64,000 nucleotides of DNA, taken from NCBI GenBank assembly GCA_001438605.1, contig LIDE01000009.1:26001-90000 (forward strand), given 5' to 3'. A program made the position numbers and the translations under genes. This stretch comes from SAR92 bacterium BACL16 MAG-120619-bin48 (lineage in GTDB: Bacteria > Pseudomonadota > Gammaproteobacteria > Pseudomonadales > Porticoccaceae). The notes beneath the pieces are model-generated. The model was given only the letters and a program-made list of their open reading frames with translations. It was not told the DNA's origin and searched no databases. Positions within the stretch are counted from its first letter, which is position 1; each line of letters opens with the position of its first letter. Positions 30,026 to 39,789 of the stretch are shown here, piece after piece.

Positions 30026-31648
30026 TTAGAGGCGTGCCACGCCAAAGCTATTTGGCCGCACCACGCGATGGCGCCCTTCGCGGACGGTCTCAAGCAGCAT
30101 ACCGAGCGTCTTGCGCAAATTGCGCGGATCAATCATGCCGTCGTCCATCATGTGACCCGAGGTATAAAAAGCATCAGACTGAGAGTCGAAAATATGCGCC
30201 AATACCTGCTCCTGCTGGGCGAGCATTTCCTCATCCGGCGCCACACCCATAGCCGCAGCCTTGCCGCGGGCTACCATCGACATGGTTTTAGCGGCCTGCT
30301 CTCCACCCATCACACCCATTCGCGCATTGGGAAAGGTGTAGAGGAAATCTGGATTGTAGCCGCGACCACACATGCCGTAGTTACCCGCACCGAAACTGGC
30401 GCCCGTCATCACAGTGATGCGCGGCACGTCGATATTGCGCACGGCTTGAATCATTTTCGAGCCGTGTTTGATCATGCCCGCCTGCTCAGATTTCGTGCCA
30501 ACGATATAGCCGGTGGTGTTTTGGAAAAACAGGGCTGGAATATTGGCCTGATCGAGTAGCTGCAAAAACTGCGTGGCTTTGTTGGCACCCTGAGGGTCAA
30601 TCGGACCATTGTTGCCAATAATACCAACCGATTGACCAAAGATTTCTGCCTTCAAACAGACAGTAGAGACTCCGAAGCGGGGTTTAAAGTCGAGGAAATC
30701 CGAGCCATCCACTACACGCGCCACGAGCTCACGCATGTCGTAAGGCGTGCGATAGTCTGTTGGAATCACCCCCGCCAGTTCGTCTGGGTCATAAATTGGC
30801 TCGAGAAAATCACGTTTTGGCGGTAATGGGCAGTTGTCATTCCACTGCAATCGATTGATCAGCTCACGGCATATCTGAATACCGTGGCCATCGTTTTCCG
30901 CGAGATATTCGGCAAGACCCGAGACTGTGGCATGCATCTCCGCCCCGCCCAACTCTTCCTCTGTGGCTATTTCGCCGGTTGCCGCTCGCAGCAGAGGTGG
31001 GCCCGCCAAGAATGCGCGCCCTGTGCCTTTTATGGCAATCACATAGTCGCTTAAGCCCGGCATATAGGCACCGCCCGCGGTGGAAGAGCCATGCAAAATA
31101 GAAATCACCGGTATTCCCGCTTTACTCAGCTTCGCCAGAGAGCCAAAAAGTGCCCCACCGCTGCTAAATCCTTCGACGGTATAATTCATCAGGTCACCGC
31201 CAGCGCTCTCAACCAGATGCACAAAGGGCAACTTCTGTTCCAGTGATATCTCTTCTGCGCGACTGATCCGATAGCCACCCGCGGTGGTTAACGATCCCGC
31301 CAAAATGCCACTGTCGTCAACCACGACGGTGCAGCGCACGCCCGAAATAAAGCCAATACCGGCAATAACCGTTGACCCGGGAATGGATTTGTCAGGATTT
31401 TTTGCATCAACCAAATACCCAGCAAGGTTGCCGATTTCAAGAAACGGCATGCCGGGATCGAGCAGGCGCGCCAAGCGCTCACGAGGCGTTAGCTGACCCC
31501 GTTCATCAAACCTTGGCTTGCGCTTTTCAGAGATCTCGCGGCCTCTCGCGTTAAGCATATTAAGCTTATCGACAAGGGCGAGCATCTCCGCACGTTGACG
31601 CAGAAACGTCTCTGAGTTGGTGTTTATCTTTGAGGCAAATACTGCCAT
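30026..31648 (-). CDS. atuC: geranyl-CoA/acyl-CoA carboxylase carboxyltransferase beta subunit (AtuC-like)
   Basis: Carboxyltransferase of 540 residues with both crotonase-like halves: FEEG-like entry GMPFLEIGNLAGYLVD, ILHGSSTAGGAYMPGLSDY, and the second-half NNGPIDPQGANKATQF with MTGASFGAGNYGMCGRGY. It transfers carboxyl from biotin to an alpha,beta-unsaturated, 3-methyl-branched acyl-CoA. Length and motifs fit the LiuB/AtuC family, and discrimination between methylcrotonyl- and geranyl-CoA rests on context. GGAGAGACGAC precedes the ATG. It is cotranscribed with atuA upstream (82 bp) and atuE downstream (22 bp). Confidence 0.85.
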   Translation of the reverse strand: MAVFASKINTNSETFLRQRAEMLALVDKLNMLNARGREISEKRKPRFDERGQLTPRERLARLLDPGMPFLEIGNLAGYLVDAKNPDKSIPGSTVIAGIGFISGVRCTVVVDDSGILAGSLTTAGGYRISRAEEISLEQKLPFVHLVESAGGDLMNYTVEGFSSGGALFGSLAKLSKAGIPVISILHGSSTAGGAYMPGLSDYVIAIKGTGRAFLAGPPLLRAATGEIATEEELGGAEMHATVSGLAEYLAENDGHGIQICRELINRLQWNDNCPLPPKRDFLEPIYDPDELAGVIPTDYRTPYDMRELVARVVDGSDFLDFKPRFGVSTVCLKAEIFGQSVGIIGNNGPIDPQGANKATQFLQLLDQANIPALFFQNTTGYIVGTKSEQAGMIKHGSKMIQAVRNIDVPRITVMTGASFGAGNYGMCGRGYNPDFLYTFPNARMGVMGGEQAAKTMSMVARGKAAAMGVAPDEEMLAQQEQVLAHIFDSQSDAFYTSGHMMDDGMIDPRNLRKTLGMLLETVREGRHRVVRPNSFGVARL

Positions 31649-31730
31649 GTCGTCTCTCCACTCGGGGCTAATGCGTTGTTAGTCAATTCTCCGCGCAGGG
31701 CACGGGTGTTAGTTCAAGGGATCGCCTAGG

Positions 31731-33545
31731 TCATAACTGCCGAAGTATCTCGGCACTGACTGGAATCTGTGCGTCGAGCAGCAACTGGCCAAATCCTTTT
31801 CCTTGGGCATCGTTGCGAATACTGGCCATGCCACCGCCGCCCAGTGCCTCGTGCAGTAAAAAATTGATGCCATTGATGCCAGGCATCAAAAAGCGCTGCA
31901 CATAACAGCTGCTGTTGGTCGCCGCGGCATCGGGCAGGAAGTGCGCAAAGCGCAAAGCCACCGCCTGCTCGGTCAGGGCTGCATAAATGTAAGGAAGGTA
32001 TTCAGGCTTGCGAGCAATAATGCCAATATTCGACTTGTCGCCCTTATCACCGCTGCGCGCCCAAGCCAACTTGACTAAAGGCACCGGTGTCAGGACGTCC
32101 CCATCGGTGATAGACGGCGGCACCGGCCGATCGATTGACCGCGAACTATGAGATATGCCGCACGGATCGGCACAGTCAATAAAAACGCCCTCAAGTTCAA
32201 CCTGAATGGCCAGCGCGCCTTTGGGTAAGGCGAAGGAAAATAGCCGCACAATGGGAGAGGGTTTCGGGCGTCCCCCAGCAAAACCTGAAAGGCCCGGTGG
32301 CGTTGCCAAGCCAAGCCCCGTCATTTCTTTTAATAAAATGCCCACTCCGGCAGCGTCGGGATGTTTTACTGCAATCTTCATCGCTACTTCGCGAGATTCA
32401 CGCTGCTGCGCGGCAGCGCCATACTGGCTTTCACAGCCAATCAACTCAACGCTGGTCTCGCTGAAGTCCGCCAACCCAAACTGTTTAAACGTGCGCCGGG
32501 AGGCTGCAAAAACTGCATCGGCAAACTTCCGCGCCTTTTTATCTGCATCTATACCGTACAGCGTCATAGTATGCCCGCCGCGCCACTGATCTGCGTAGGT
32601 GGTGCAGACTTTGTAACTATCCGGTGCAGGTGATCCAGTTGCGCCGCGAACAGCGACTTTGTTCTCACCCACCTGTTCAATCTGCACCTGAGAAAAGTCG
32701 CAGACTACATCGGGTAACAGATAGTCTTGAGGATCGCCGATTTCATAAACCATCTGCTCCGCCACTGTCCCCACGGAGACAAGACCGCCCGTCCCCTCTG
32801 GCTTTGAGCAGACAAATCTGCCATCTCGGCTGATCTCAGCAATCGGGTAGCCAATGCTCTCGAGGTTATTCACCAACGTCCAATCGGTAAAATTGCCGCC
32901 GGTAGCCTGAGGGCCACATTCCAAAATATGTCCCGCGAGAGAGCCCATGGCCAGACAGTCGAGATCGTCACGCCCCCAACCAAAGGCGTGGATACAGGCA
33001 CCTAGAGTCACAGCACTGTCGACACAGCGGCCCGTCACAACAATATCGGCGCCTGCCGTTAGCGCAGCAGCGACGGGAAATGCACCAAGATAGGCGTTAA
33101 CACTGGCAATTTTTTCGGTCGCAGGAAAGGCGTCGTCGCTAAACATTTCGCGATAGCCCTGGGCGGCAAGTGCATCGCGCTGGTCGAACAAGTCGTCGCC
33201 CAGCACACACGCGACGTTGAGATCGAGTCCAAGATTGGCGATAACCTCGCGCAGAGCATTCGCACAGGCCTGCGGATTAACACCGCCGGCATTGGAGACA
33301 ATCTTCACCCCTTGGCGCGCAATTTCACGTAAATTGGGCTTCATGGCCGCTGTCACAAAGTCCAGTGCATAGCCCGCATCGGGACTCTTAGCGCGGGCGC
33401 GGGCCATAATCGACATGGTTATTTCAGCGAGATAGTCGTAGACAATAACGTCTAAGCTGCCGTCTTTGAGCAGTTGCGCGGTGGCATGCTGTGCATCACC
33501 CCAAAACCCACTGGCACCGCCGATACGAATTGTTTTATCCGACAT
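31731..33545 (-). CDS. atuA: AtuA, acyclic terpene utilisation protein (DUF1446)
   Basis: Protein of 604 residues matching the AtuA/DUF1446 family, with IRIGGASGFWGDAQHA at the N-terminus, KIVSNAGGVNPQACA and VVTGRCVDSAVTLGACIHAFGW. A C-terminal domain (about 465-600) starts near LAWARSGDKGDKSNIGI. AtuA is needed for citronellol/geraniol growth in Pseudomonas, but its chemistry is unproven; a role in cleaving the hydroxylated glutaryl-CoA intermediate has been suggested. Length equals that of Pseudomonas AtuA. GGAGGG stands just before ATG. Its presence is the strongest evidence that this operon is atu-like, not liu-like. Confidence 0.9.
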   Translation of the reverse strand: MSDKTIRIGGASGFWGDAQHATAQLLKDGSLDVIVYDYLAEITMSIMARARAKSPDAGYALDFVTAAMKPNLREIARQGVKIVSNAGGVNPQACANALREVIANLGLDLNVACVLGDDLFDQRDALAAQGYREMFSDDAFPATEKIASVNAYLGAFPVAAALTAGADIVVTGRCVDSAVTLGACIHAFGWGRDDLDCLAMGSLAGHILECGPQATGGNFTDWTLVNNLESIGYPIAEISRDGRFVCSKPEGTGGLVSVGTVAEQMVYEIGDPQDYLLPDVVCDFSQVQIEQVGENKVAVRGATGSPAPDSYKVCTTYADQWRGGHTMTLYGIDADKKARKFADAVFAASRRTFKQFGLADFSETSVELIGCESQYGAAAQQRESREVAMKIAVKHPDAAGVGILLKEMTGLGLATPPGLSGFAGGRPKPSPIVRLFSFALPKGALAIQVELEGVFIDCADPCGISHSSRSIDRPVPPSITDGDVLTPVPLVKLAWARSGDKGDKSNIGIIARKPEYLPYIYAALTEQAVALRFAHFLPDAAATNSSCYVQRFLMPGINGINFLLHEALGGGGMASIRNDAQGKGFGQLLLDAQIPVSAEILRQL

Positions 33546-33684
33546 CTAACCCTCCCCCTAACCGCAAACACAGGGCACAAAACATGCCCTTTACGCGGAG
33601 ATAGTACTGGGTTATTCCCAGCCGCTCTTGGGAATGGATGCCATCAATCGCAGCGGAGATGCCAAATAGCACCCGTCAGACAAA

Positions 33685-34989
33685 TTACGCAGCAACTTCC
33701 GATGCCTGCTCGCTAACGCGCCGCTGTAAGTAATAGGAGGCGACAAAAAATGCCGGAGCCGTGAAAATACCAAAGAAATCGCCCACCAGCAGTGACTTGG
33801 TCAGAGGCTCCGCCACCTGCGCCGCAAACAACAGGTCACTGATAAAACCAATCATCAATGCGCCCAAACCGAGCCCAAACAGATTGCAGGCAACTAACAA
33901 CAAACCCGTCATTAATCCTCGCAGGCGCACAGGGGTAATATCCTGAACGGTCGAAAAAGCCGGCCCATAGAACGAGCTCACGCTGAACAGCGCTGTCGCC
34001 AACCCAATATAAAAGAACGGCGAACTAGGGTCTGCAAAGCGATAACCAATGGTCAAGGGTGCAATAACCACCATCATTATGGCCAAAAACCGAATGCGCC
34101 CGCCGGGCCAGCGCGCTTGATACCAATCACTGAGAATACCGCCCAAAAACGTGCCTGCGGTGCCGCAGACAATATAAATAAGCCCGTACAGCGTCGCCAT
34201 TTCGCCGGGCGCAAAGCCGCGCTCGCGCTCCATCCAAACCATTACAAAGTTGCCAGCGCCTATCGGAATATGCAGCAAAATCGCGCCGATCATCGTCCAC
34301 GCCAGCGCCGGGTTCGCGCGAATGACAGCCCATAGGTCGCGAACCGTATTGCGCAGTCCAACAGGGGCAATGGGTGGCGCTGCTGGCGCAAGCGAAGGCG
34401 GCTCCATAGCACCGCGGACAGGGTCCCGCATCAGCAGCAATCCAACAGCCAAGACAACCCCCAAACCGCCCATCAGATAAAAACAGTTGCGCCAGCCAAT
34501 CATCGGCCCAAGTATACCGGCGACAATAAAACTTCCCCCCGCCCCTAACGGCACCCCAAGATAGTAAAGCCCGCTGGCTGTACCGCGCTGCGACTGCGGG
34601 AAAATATCTGAAATAATCGACATTGACGCAGGCGTCATAGCCGACTCACCGACACCAATAAATAACCTCGACACGCCGATCTGAAGGAAATTTTTCGCCG
34701 CCCCAGACACTGCCGTCAGCACACTCCATAAAATAAGCCCCGCAGCAATAAGCCGCGGACGGTGGACACGATCGGCCAATGCGCCCATAAACAGACCCAT
34801 AATCGCGTAGAAGAATACAAACACCAGCCCCGTCAACAGACCGAACTGCGCATCAGTAAGCTGCAAATCCTCAATAATTCGCGGGCCAAAGCTGGCGATA
34901 AGATTGCGATCCACCATATTGAGGATATTTAACAACATTAAAAAGACGAGAATCCCCTTGGCTCTCGGTGCGGCTTTAATCGTACTCAT
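33685..34989 (-). CDS. MFS transporter (Spinster-like)
   Basis: Major-facilitator permease of 434 residues with 12 predicted spans. The MFS signature after helix 2 reads GALADRVHRPRLIAAG. The first helix holds LLNILNMVDRNLIASFGPRI, as in Spinster-like/ACS carriers, and helix 4 has RLFIGVGESAMTPASMSIISD. It stands 139 bp upstream of atuA in the same orientation, so it may import or export an acidic terpenoid or organic acid for the pathway. The substrate cannot be derived. The other side is a divergent region facing an SCP2 gene. Confidence 0.85.
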   Translation of the reverse strand: MSTIKAAPRAKGILVFLMLLNILNMVDRNLIASFGPRIIEDLQLTDAQFGLLTGLVFVFFYAIMGLFMGALADRVHRPRLIAAGLILWSVLTAVSGAAKNFLQIGVSRLFIGVGESAMTPASMSIISDIFPQSQRGTASGLYYLGVPLGAGGSFIVAGILGPMIGWRNCFYLMGGLGVVLAVGLLLMRDPVRGAMEPPSLAPAAPPIAPVGLRNTVRDLWAVIRANPALAWTMIGAILLHIPIGAGNFVMVWMERERGFAPGEMATLYGLIYIVCGTAGTFLGGILSDWYQARWPGGRIRFLAIMMVVIAPLTIGYRFADPSSPFFYIGLATALFSVSSFYGPAFSTVQDITPVRLRGLMTGLLLVACNLFGLGLGALMIGFISDLLFAAQVAEPLTKSLLVGDFFGIFTAPAFFVASYYLQRRVSEQASEVAA

Positions 34990-35262
34990 GAATAGACGTC
35001 ACTTTTTGTTGTTATAGAGAATTGCCCCACTGTATAGAGGCTCAGCGCAAATGTCAGCCCCGCTGTGCCAGCCACGGTTAGGCCTAGCCGCTTTTTCAGT
35101 GCCTCGCACTGGTGCGACTAAATACGCTTCCCCGTGCGATTAAAATATTATGGCAGTGTTTATGTCTTGATTTTCTGAGCAGACATTTCTACAGTAACAG
35201 TAAGCGGTCTCAAGCCTAGGCATGACCTAGGCACCATAAAAATTCAAAACGAGGTAGATGCT

Positions 35263-35562
35263 ATGTCATTGGATGCAGTAACAGCAGGCTTAAGAGAAAA
35301 AGTTGGGGAAGATTGCGGATTGGGCGCCGTGCTCAAATTCGATTTCGGCACCGATGGAATATTAACCTTAGATGCTTCACAGGTGCCCAACGTTGTCAGC
35401 AACGATGATATCCCTGCGAAATGTACTGTCATTATCAGCATGGACAACTTTATGCTCATGGCCGACGGCAAGCTTGATGGCACCTCAGCCTTTATGTCTG
35501 GCAAGCTCAAAATTCAAGGCGATATGGGTATGGCGATGAAGTTAGGCCCGCTGTTGGCGTAA
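35263..35562 (+). CDS. SCP2 sterol-binding domain protein
   Basis: Free-standing SCP2 domain of 99 residues, with TLDASQVPNVV, DNFMLMADGKLDGTSAFMSGKLKIQGD and a C-terminal MAMKLGPLLA. The fold offers a hydrophobic tunnel for lipids or acyl-CoA, and in MFE-2 enzymes it is a fused domain. GAGGTAGATGCT precedes ATG, a strong start. The gene ends in a short tandem-repeat tract and then a strong terminator, so it is probably a monocistronic, well-expressed unit. Likely role: binding or shuttling lipid substrates for the surrounding catabolic enzymes. Confidence 0.9.
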   Translation: MSLDAVTAGLREKVGEDCGLGAVLKFDFGTDGILTLDASQVPNVVSNDDIPAKCTVIISMDNFMLMADGKLDGTSAFMSGKLKIQGDMGMAMKLGPLLA

Positions 35563-35563
35563 C

Positions 35564-35629
35564 ATTCTAGCGTAAAATTCTAGCGCAAGAGTTTAGCTCA
35601 AGATTTTGGTCTAAGATTTTGCGCTAAGG
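35564..35629 (+). repeat. degenerate 13-14 bp tandem repeat just after the SCP2 stop
   Basis: Five consecutive units align: ATTCTAGCGTAAA, ATTCTAGCGCAAGA, GTTTAGCTCAAGA, TTTTGGTCTAAGA and TTTTGCGCTAAGG. The tract begins one base after the stop codon and ends before the terminator. Each unit is T-rich at its start and purine-rich at its end. Confidence 0.7.
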
Positions 35630-35648
35630 TTGTACTAGCGAAACAAAA

Positions 35649-35683
35649 ACGCCCCGCGGTTGCTAAACAGCGGGGCGTTTTTT
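35649..35683 (+). terminator. intrinsic terminator of the SCP2 gene
   Basis: Perfect 9-bp stem ACGCCCCGC/GCGGGGCGT, 12-nt loop, then six T residues on the plus strand. A run of A before the stem makes it usable in the other direction too, for the convergent GST gene. Confidence 0.92.
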
Positions 35684-35757
35684 ATGTGTCTCTGTTTTCT
35701 TCTGTCTCCCTGCTTCTTCTGTCGGTCCATCACGCTTTCCTTGCCCTGGCTCGCACA

Positions 35758-36411
35758 TTACTTAAGAAAACTGCTCTCCGTGCCAATAGAAACGCTTTTT
35801 ACAAACGCTGGGCGCGCTTTTAACCGTGCCAGATAATCCTTCACCTGAGGCGTATAACGCTCGGAGAAGCCGTTTAACTCGCCAAAGTAAAGCGCATAGC
35901 CCACGGCAATATCAGCAATAGTGAACCGGTTGTCACAAAGAAACTCACGATTTTCCATATGCGCATTCAGCCGCCGCAACCGCGCAATATACCAGTTGGC
36001 ATAGTCCTCAGCCGCCTGCGGCAATTTGCGCTCAGCCGGCTCTAGAAATGTGTATCTCAGGTAGATGGTCTGTGGAAATGTCAGCGTGGCATCGCTGTGA
36101 TACAGCCAGTTAAGATAATCACCAAACTCCGCATGATCCACCTGCAAGCCAAAATCATAGCGCTGATAACGCTCCACCAAGTAATGACAAATACCCGATG
36201 ACTCTGTCATATGTGTCTCGCCATCGACAAAGTAAGGCACCGTCCCCAAGCTATTTATCGACAAAAAGTCTTTCTGAAAGACGCGCGGGGGAAAAGGAAG
36301 TTCGACCAAGTCATAGTCCATCCCCATCTCTTCGAGTGCCCACAACGCGCGCAGTGAGCGTGAATTGTGGCAGTGCCAAAGGGTTGGTTTCGTCATAATT
36401 GCAATACTCAT
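35758..36411 (-). CDS. glutathione S-transferase family protein
   Basis: GST of 217 residues: a thioredoxin-like N-terminal domain with LWHCHNSRSLRALWALEEMG and the gamma-Glu-binding MTESSGICHYLVERY, then an all-helical C-terminal domain with NRFTIADIAVGYAL. The Ser in NSRSLR is the likely thiolate-activating residue. The start is 36411 or the Met five codons later; neither has a strong ribosome-binding site. It lies 8 bp downstream of an acyl-CoA dehydrogenase gene and is probably cotranscribed. Likely cytosolic detoxification or a pathway-specific conjugation step; not resolvable. Confidence 0.85.
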   Translation of the reverse strand: MSIAIMTKPTLWHCHNSRSLRALWALEEMGMDYDLVELPFPPRVFQKDFLSINSLGTVPYFVDGETHMTESSGICHYLVERYQRYDFGLQVDHAEFGDYLNWLYHSDATLTFPQTIYLRYTFLEPAERKLPQAAEDYANWYIARLRRLNAHMENREFLCDNRFTIADIAVGYALYFGELNGFSERYTPQVKDYLARLKARPAFVKSVSIGTESSFLK

Positions 36412-36419
36412 TGTTGTTT

Positions 36420-37592
36420 TTAAAGGCCGTACTGGCGCGCCGCAAGGTCGCGCATAATTTCTTCAGAACCACCGCCAATTGCATTAACGCGCACTTCGCG
36501 ATAAATACGCTCAACGCGGCCACCGCGCATATAACCCATACCACCGAGAATCTGCATCGCCTCGCGCGCACAAAACTCCATGGTCTGACTGCACTGAACT
36601 TTCAACAGCGCAATATCACCGGCATGCTCTGTACCCGCTTGAATCTGTTCAGAGAGAAGCTGCAAATACGCCTGAGTTGCATTAATACGCTGTTTCATCT
36701 CCGCGATCTTATGGCGAATCACCTGATGATCTGCGAGCCGCTGGCCAAACGTTTGCCGCTCACGGGCCCACTGTACAGCATCTTCCAGACAGACCCGAGA
36801 AAACGCCTCCATCGCAGCCGACATACCCATACGTTCGGCATTAAAGTTATTCATAATCACTTTAAAACCACGGTTCTCTTCGCCAATCAAATGGCTCACC
36901 GGAACGCGCACATTATCAAAATAAATCGTCGCCGTGTCTGAACACCACCACCCCTGCTTTTTATCCAGCGCAGTGCGGGAAACCCCCGGCGCGTCCGCCG
37001 CAATAAGTAATGTCGAGACACCGCCGGCGCCCTCACCACCGGTGCGTACTGCAGTGGTAAACCAATTAGCATTCATACCGCCGGTAATATAGGTTTTCGC
37101 GCCATTGACCACGTAATGGTCTCCGTCCAAGCGCGCCGTTGTGCTCAGATGCGCCACGTCAGAACCAGCACCAGGCTCCGTAATCGCCAGCGAAATACGT
37201 TTTGTACCCGCCAAAACTTGAGGTGCCACTTCGCTCTTAATCGCCTCGCTGGCAAAGTTAATCACCGGCGGCAAGCCAATGCCGTGCACCATCAACGTCG
37301 CACTCACACCGCCGACGGCAATGCGCGCCAGCTCCTCGTTGAGAATATTTTTGTGCCAAATATCAATACCGTCCGAAACACCGCCATAGGCCTCCGGATA
37401 CCCCAGCCCTAAAATTCCCACTGCCGCGGCCTTTGGCCACAGCTCGCTCGGTATACTGCCGTCCTCATCCCACTGCGCAGCAAATGGAATCACCTCGCGA
37501 TCAAAAAAGCGCCGCAGTTGAGCGCGCCATTCGTGGTGTTCTGACGTTAAGTTTCGGTTGGGGAGGCGCGCGCTATCAAAGTCTAAAGACAT
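36420..37592 (-). CDS. acyl-CoA dehydrogenase (AtuD-like candidate)
   Basis: ACAD of 390 residues with substrate loop AITEPGAGSDVAHLSTTA, helix-G FNAERMGMSAAM (Glu-Arg), TFGQRLADHQVIRHK and C-terminal AIGGGSEEIMRDL. Unlike the two ACAD pairs it is single and has the catalytic Glu, so a homotetramer is expected. AtuD (citronellyl-CoA dehydrogenase) is missing from the atu-like operon 3 kb away, and this gene is the nearest candidate. IVD-like or other branched-chain dehydrogenases are alternatives. It is followed by the GST gene and preceded by an AraC-family regulator in the same orientation. Confidence 0.85.
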   Translation of the reverse strand: MSLDFDSARLPNRNLTSEHHEWRAQLRRFFDREVIPFAAQWDEDGSIPSELWPKAAAVGILGLGYPEAYGGVSDGIDIWHKNILNEELARIAVGGVSATLMVHGIGLPPVINFASEAIKSEVAPQVLAGTKRISLAITEPGAGSDVAHLSTTARLDGDHYVVNGAKTYITGGMNANWFTTAVRTGGEGAGGVSTLLIAADAPGVSRTALDKKQGWWCSDTATIYFDNVRVPVSHLIGEENRGFKVIMNNFNAERMGMSAAMEAFSRVCLEDAVQWARERQTFGQRLADHQVIRHKIAEMKQRINATQAYLQLLSEQIQAGTEHAGDIALLKVQCSQTMEFCAREAMQILGGMGYMRGGRVERIYREVRVNAIGGGSEEIMRDLAARQYGL

Positions 37593-37707
37593 CAGCTGTT
37601 CTCAGGAAGTCATTGAGTGAGGTTTACTTGATAGTATGGACAGCCGTCAGCACCAGCAAGCGAATCGGCGCCAATCTTTTCGGAATCAACGCCAAGTCAT
37701 ACAGCAC

Positions 37708-38745
37708 TTATTTCTTGCGCCGAAAATCGCGCGGTGACACGCCCTGCCAACTTTTGAACGCACTGGAAAAGGAACCCTGATCAGCGTAACCCAGCAGAAA
37801 CGCAATCTCAGTAATACCCAAACGATCGTCTGCCAAATAGCGCAAAGCCATGCGCGAGCGAACATCCTGCAGCACATGTAAGAAGTTGGTATTGCGGTCG
37901 GCCAAACGACGCTGCAGCGTGCGACGAGAAATATTCATCTGGCTCGCTAAATTATCAATCGTCACCTCACCCTCAGGTAAATGGCGAATGATAAATGACT
38001 TTAGATTGGCTAAAAATGAATCGGCGGGATGCTCATTCTCAAACAACTCACGAAACGGATTCGACGCGTCGGGACCTTGGTGATAGTCCTGCTTAACAAT
38101 CAAATAATCCAACGCAGCACTGTCAAAAAAGAGACTGCTATAGGGCTGATCAAAACTGATCGAGCGACCAAAAATCGCCTGTAATTTAGACGTATCCGCC
38201 GGCTGCGCATAGCTAAACGTCGCCTTCACCACCGGTACCGGCAACAGACACAAAGAATTAATAATCGCCGCCGACGCCGCCAAAACCTCGTCGCTGCAAT
38301 AGCGCGTGCGCCCCGTACTCGGCAGCAACGGCACCCAGCGCAACTCCACCAAGTTGCCCTCGCGAAAGGCATGAATCTTGCCAATATCCCCGCGCATCTT
38401 CAGGGTACTCGGAATCAAATTGAGATAATCACGAAAGGATTTACACACCGAGCAAACATACAGCTGCAGGTTCATCCCCTTGAGAAACATAATCCGACCG
38501 ACCGACAGCCCTATATCCGGATTCCCCGAAAGCCCTGCCGCCAGTGAATAAAGCTTGTAATAACTCGACACCGGAAACCACCGATCAGCAAGATCAAGCT
38601 GCGCCTCAAGCAAATCCGCCTCGCGCAACAGTAGCTGCCGACTAACTCCCTCCTGCTCCGCCGCATCCAAAATAGCCATCAGTGCAGGCGCACAAACAGT
38701 CCAATTCGGATTTAAATAGTGTTCAGCACATGAAGACAACGTCAT
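37708..38745 (-). CDS. AraC-family transcriptional regulator
   Basis: Regulator of about 345 residues from ATG 38745 (MTLSSCAEHYLNPNW). The long N-terminal domain resembles the arabinose-binding-domain type of OruR/ArgR-like AraC members (LKGMNLQLYVCSVCKSFRDYL). The C-terminal double HTH has MNISRRTLQRRLADRNTNFL and ITEIAFLLGYADQGSFSSAFK. The frame runs open to 38868, but the extra residues overlap the imuA promoter side and lack similarity. It may control the adjacent ACAD-GST genes (115 bp) or the atu-like operon. The effector is unknown. Confidence 0.85.
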   Translation of the reverse strand: MTLSSCAEHYLNPNWTVCAPALMAILDAAEQEGVSRQLLLREADLLEAQLDLADRWFPVSSYYKLYSLAAGLSGNPDIGLSVGRIMFLKGMNLQLYVCSVCKSFRDYLNLIPSTLKMRGDIGKIHAFREGNLVELRWVPLLPSTGRTRYCSDEVLAASAAIINSLCLLPVPVVKATFSYAQPADTSKLQAIFGRSISFDQPYSSLFFDSAALDYLIVKQDYHQGPDASNPFRELFENEHPADSFLANLKSFIIRHLPEGEVTIDNLASQMNISRRTLQRRLADRNTNFLHVLQDVRSRMALRYLADDRLGITEIAFLLGYADQGSFSSAFKSWQGVSPRDFRRKK

Positions 38746-38949
38746 AGTTTTTATACAGTAATGGAGCCAGAAAAACGGCTGGTACTGTAACACTTGCATG
38801 GAATTTTGTTCAATGTCGGAAGAGATACGCTTAAATTTTTTGCCAGCTGAAATTCCCAGATATATCAAAATTACACGGTTATATCAGGGAGTTCCGCGGC
38901 CACTCACAAAGCTTAGGAAAGCAAAATATGCTGATGACAAAACATTAAA

Positions 38950-38969
38950 TACTGTATATATTAACAGTA
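38950..38969. promoter_or_regulatory. LexA box upstream of imuA
   Basis: The 16-bp core CTGTATATATTAACAG fits CTG-N10-CAG with an AT-rich centre, flanked by TA on both sides in palindromic fashion. It lies 17 bp before the imuA start, where LexA binding would block transcription. Confidence 0.9.
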
Positions 38970-38986
38970 TTATAAGAGCGTCACTC

Positions 38987-39724
38987 ATGCCCAATAACAA
39001 CATTATAAGCCAACTCCTCAATCGCCATGACACCTGGCAGGGCCTTAGCAAGCGTGCGCCACAGCGCAGTATTGCCACGGGCGAAAAGTCTATCGACTCG
39101 CTGCTGCACGGGGGGTGGCCGAGCGCGTCATTGATCGAGCTTATTCCACGCCGCCATGGTGTGGGCGAGCTATCGCTATTACTGCCAACTATCGGTGAGT
39201 ATTGTCGCAATGACCATCTGAGCGTGTGGCTGAACCCGCCGTTTCAACCCTACGCGCCAACACTGGCGGCGGCGAGCATTCCATTGCAGAAGGTGCTGGT
39301 TGTGCAGAGCCGCAGCCATCAGGAGTGGCTGTGGGTGGCAGAGCAGTCTATTCGCAGCAACGCATTGTTACTGGCGTGGACGGAGAAAAAACTGCCCTCT
39401 TACACAGAGATGCGCAAATTGCAGTTAGCCGCAGCTGATGCGGGACATGTGGCTTTTTTATTTAGCCCTGAGAGTGTTTTGTCAGCCTCATCACCAGCAG
39501 CATTGCGTCTTGAGATTGATGCGCCCGACACCAACAATATGCAATTAACGGTGCATAAGTTACGAGGGTTTCCAGCGGGTGAAACGCTTCTGGTCGCGCG
39601 CGAAAAAAGATTGGGGGCGCAGTGTTCGCTATCGAAGCTGCCGATTAATAGTCTGTTGCCTAGTGCAGACAGGCGTGCGGATATCGTGGCATACAACAAT
39701 AAAGCACAGAGACTTAGCCTCTGA
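38987..39724 (+). CDS. imuA: ImuA, translesion-synthesis accessory protein
   Basis: ImuA (SulA/RecA-like) of 245 residues from ATG 38987 (MPNNNIISQLLNRHDTW). The typical TGEKSIDSLLHGGWPSASLIELI segment occupies the RecA-like Walker region, followed by VWLNPPFQPYAPTLAAA and LAWTEKKLPSYTEMRKLQLAA. In other bacteria ImuA and ImuB act with the polymerase DnaE2 in damage-induced mutagenesis. The frame is open upstream to 38798, but those codons precede the LexA box. It is followed by imuB after about 65 bp. Confidence 0.9.
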   Translation: MPNNNIISQLLNRHDTWQGLSKRAPQRSIATGEKSIDSLLHGGWPSASLIELIPRRHGVGELSLLLPTIGEYCRNDHLSVWLNPPFQPYAPTLAAASIPLQKVLVVQSRSHQEWLWVAEQSIRSNALLLAWTEKKLPSYTEMRKLQLAAADAGHVAFLFSPESVLSASSPAALRLEIDAPDTNNMQLTVHKLRGFPAGETLLVAREKRLGAQCSLSKLPINSLLPSADRRADIVAYNNKAQRLSL

Positions 39725-39789
39725 AAAATCTGCGTTATTCCAATGCAGGGAGCAACCAAAAAGGATTTTCGAAACCACCAATACGGCCG

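Noticed and set aside
38798..38986. Longer imuA reading frame
   Set aside because: It would start upstream of the LexA box and adds residues without family similarity.
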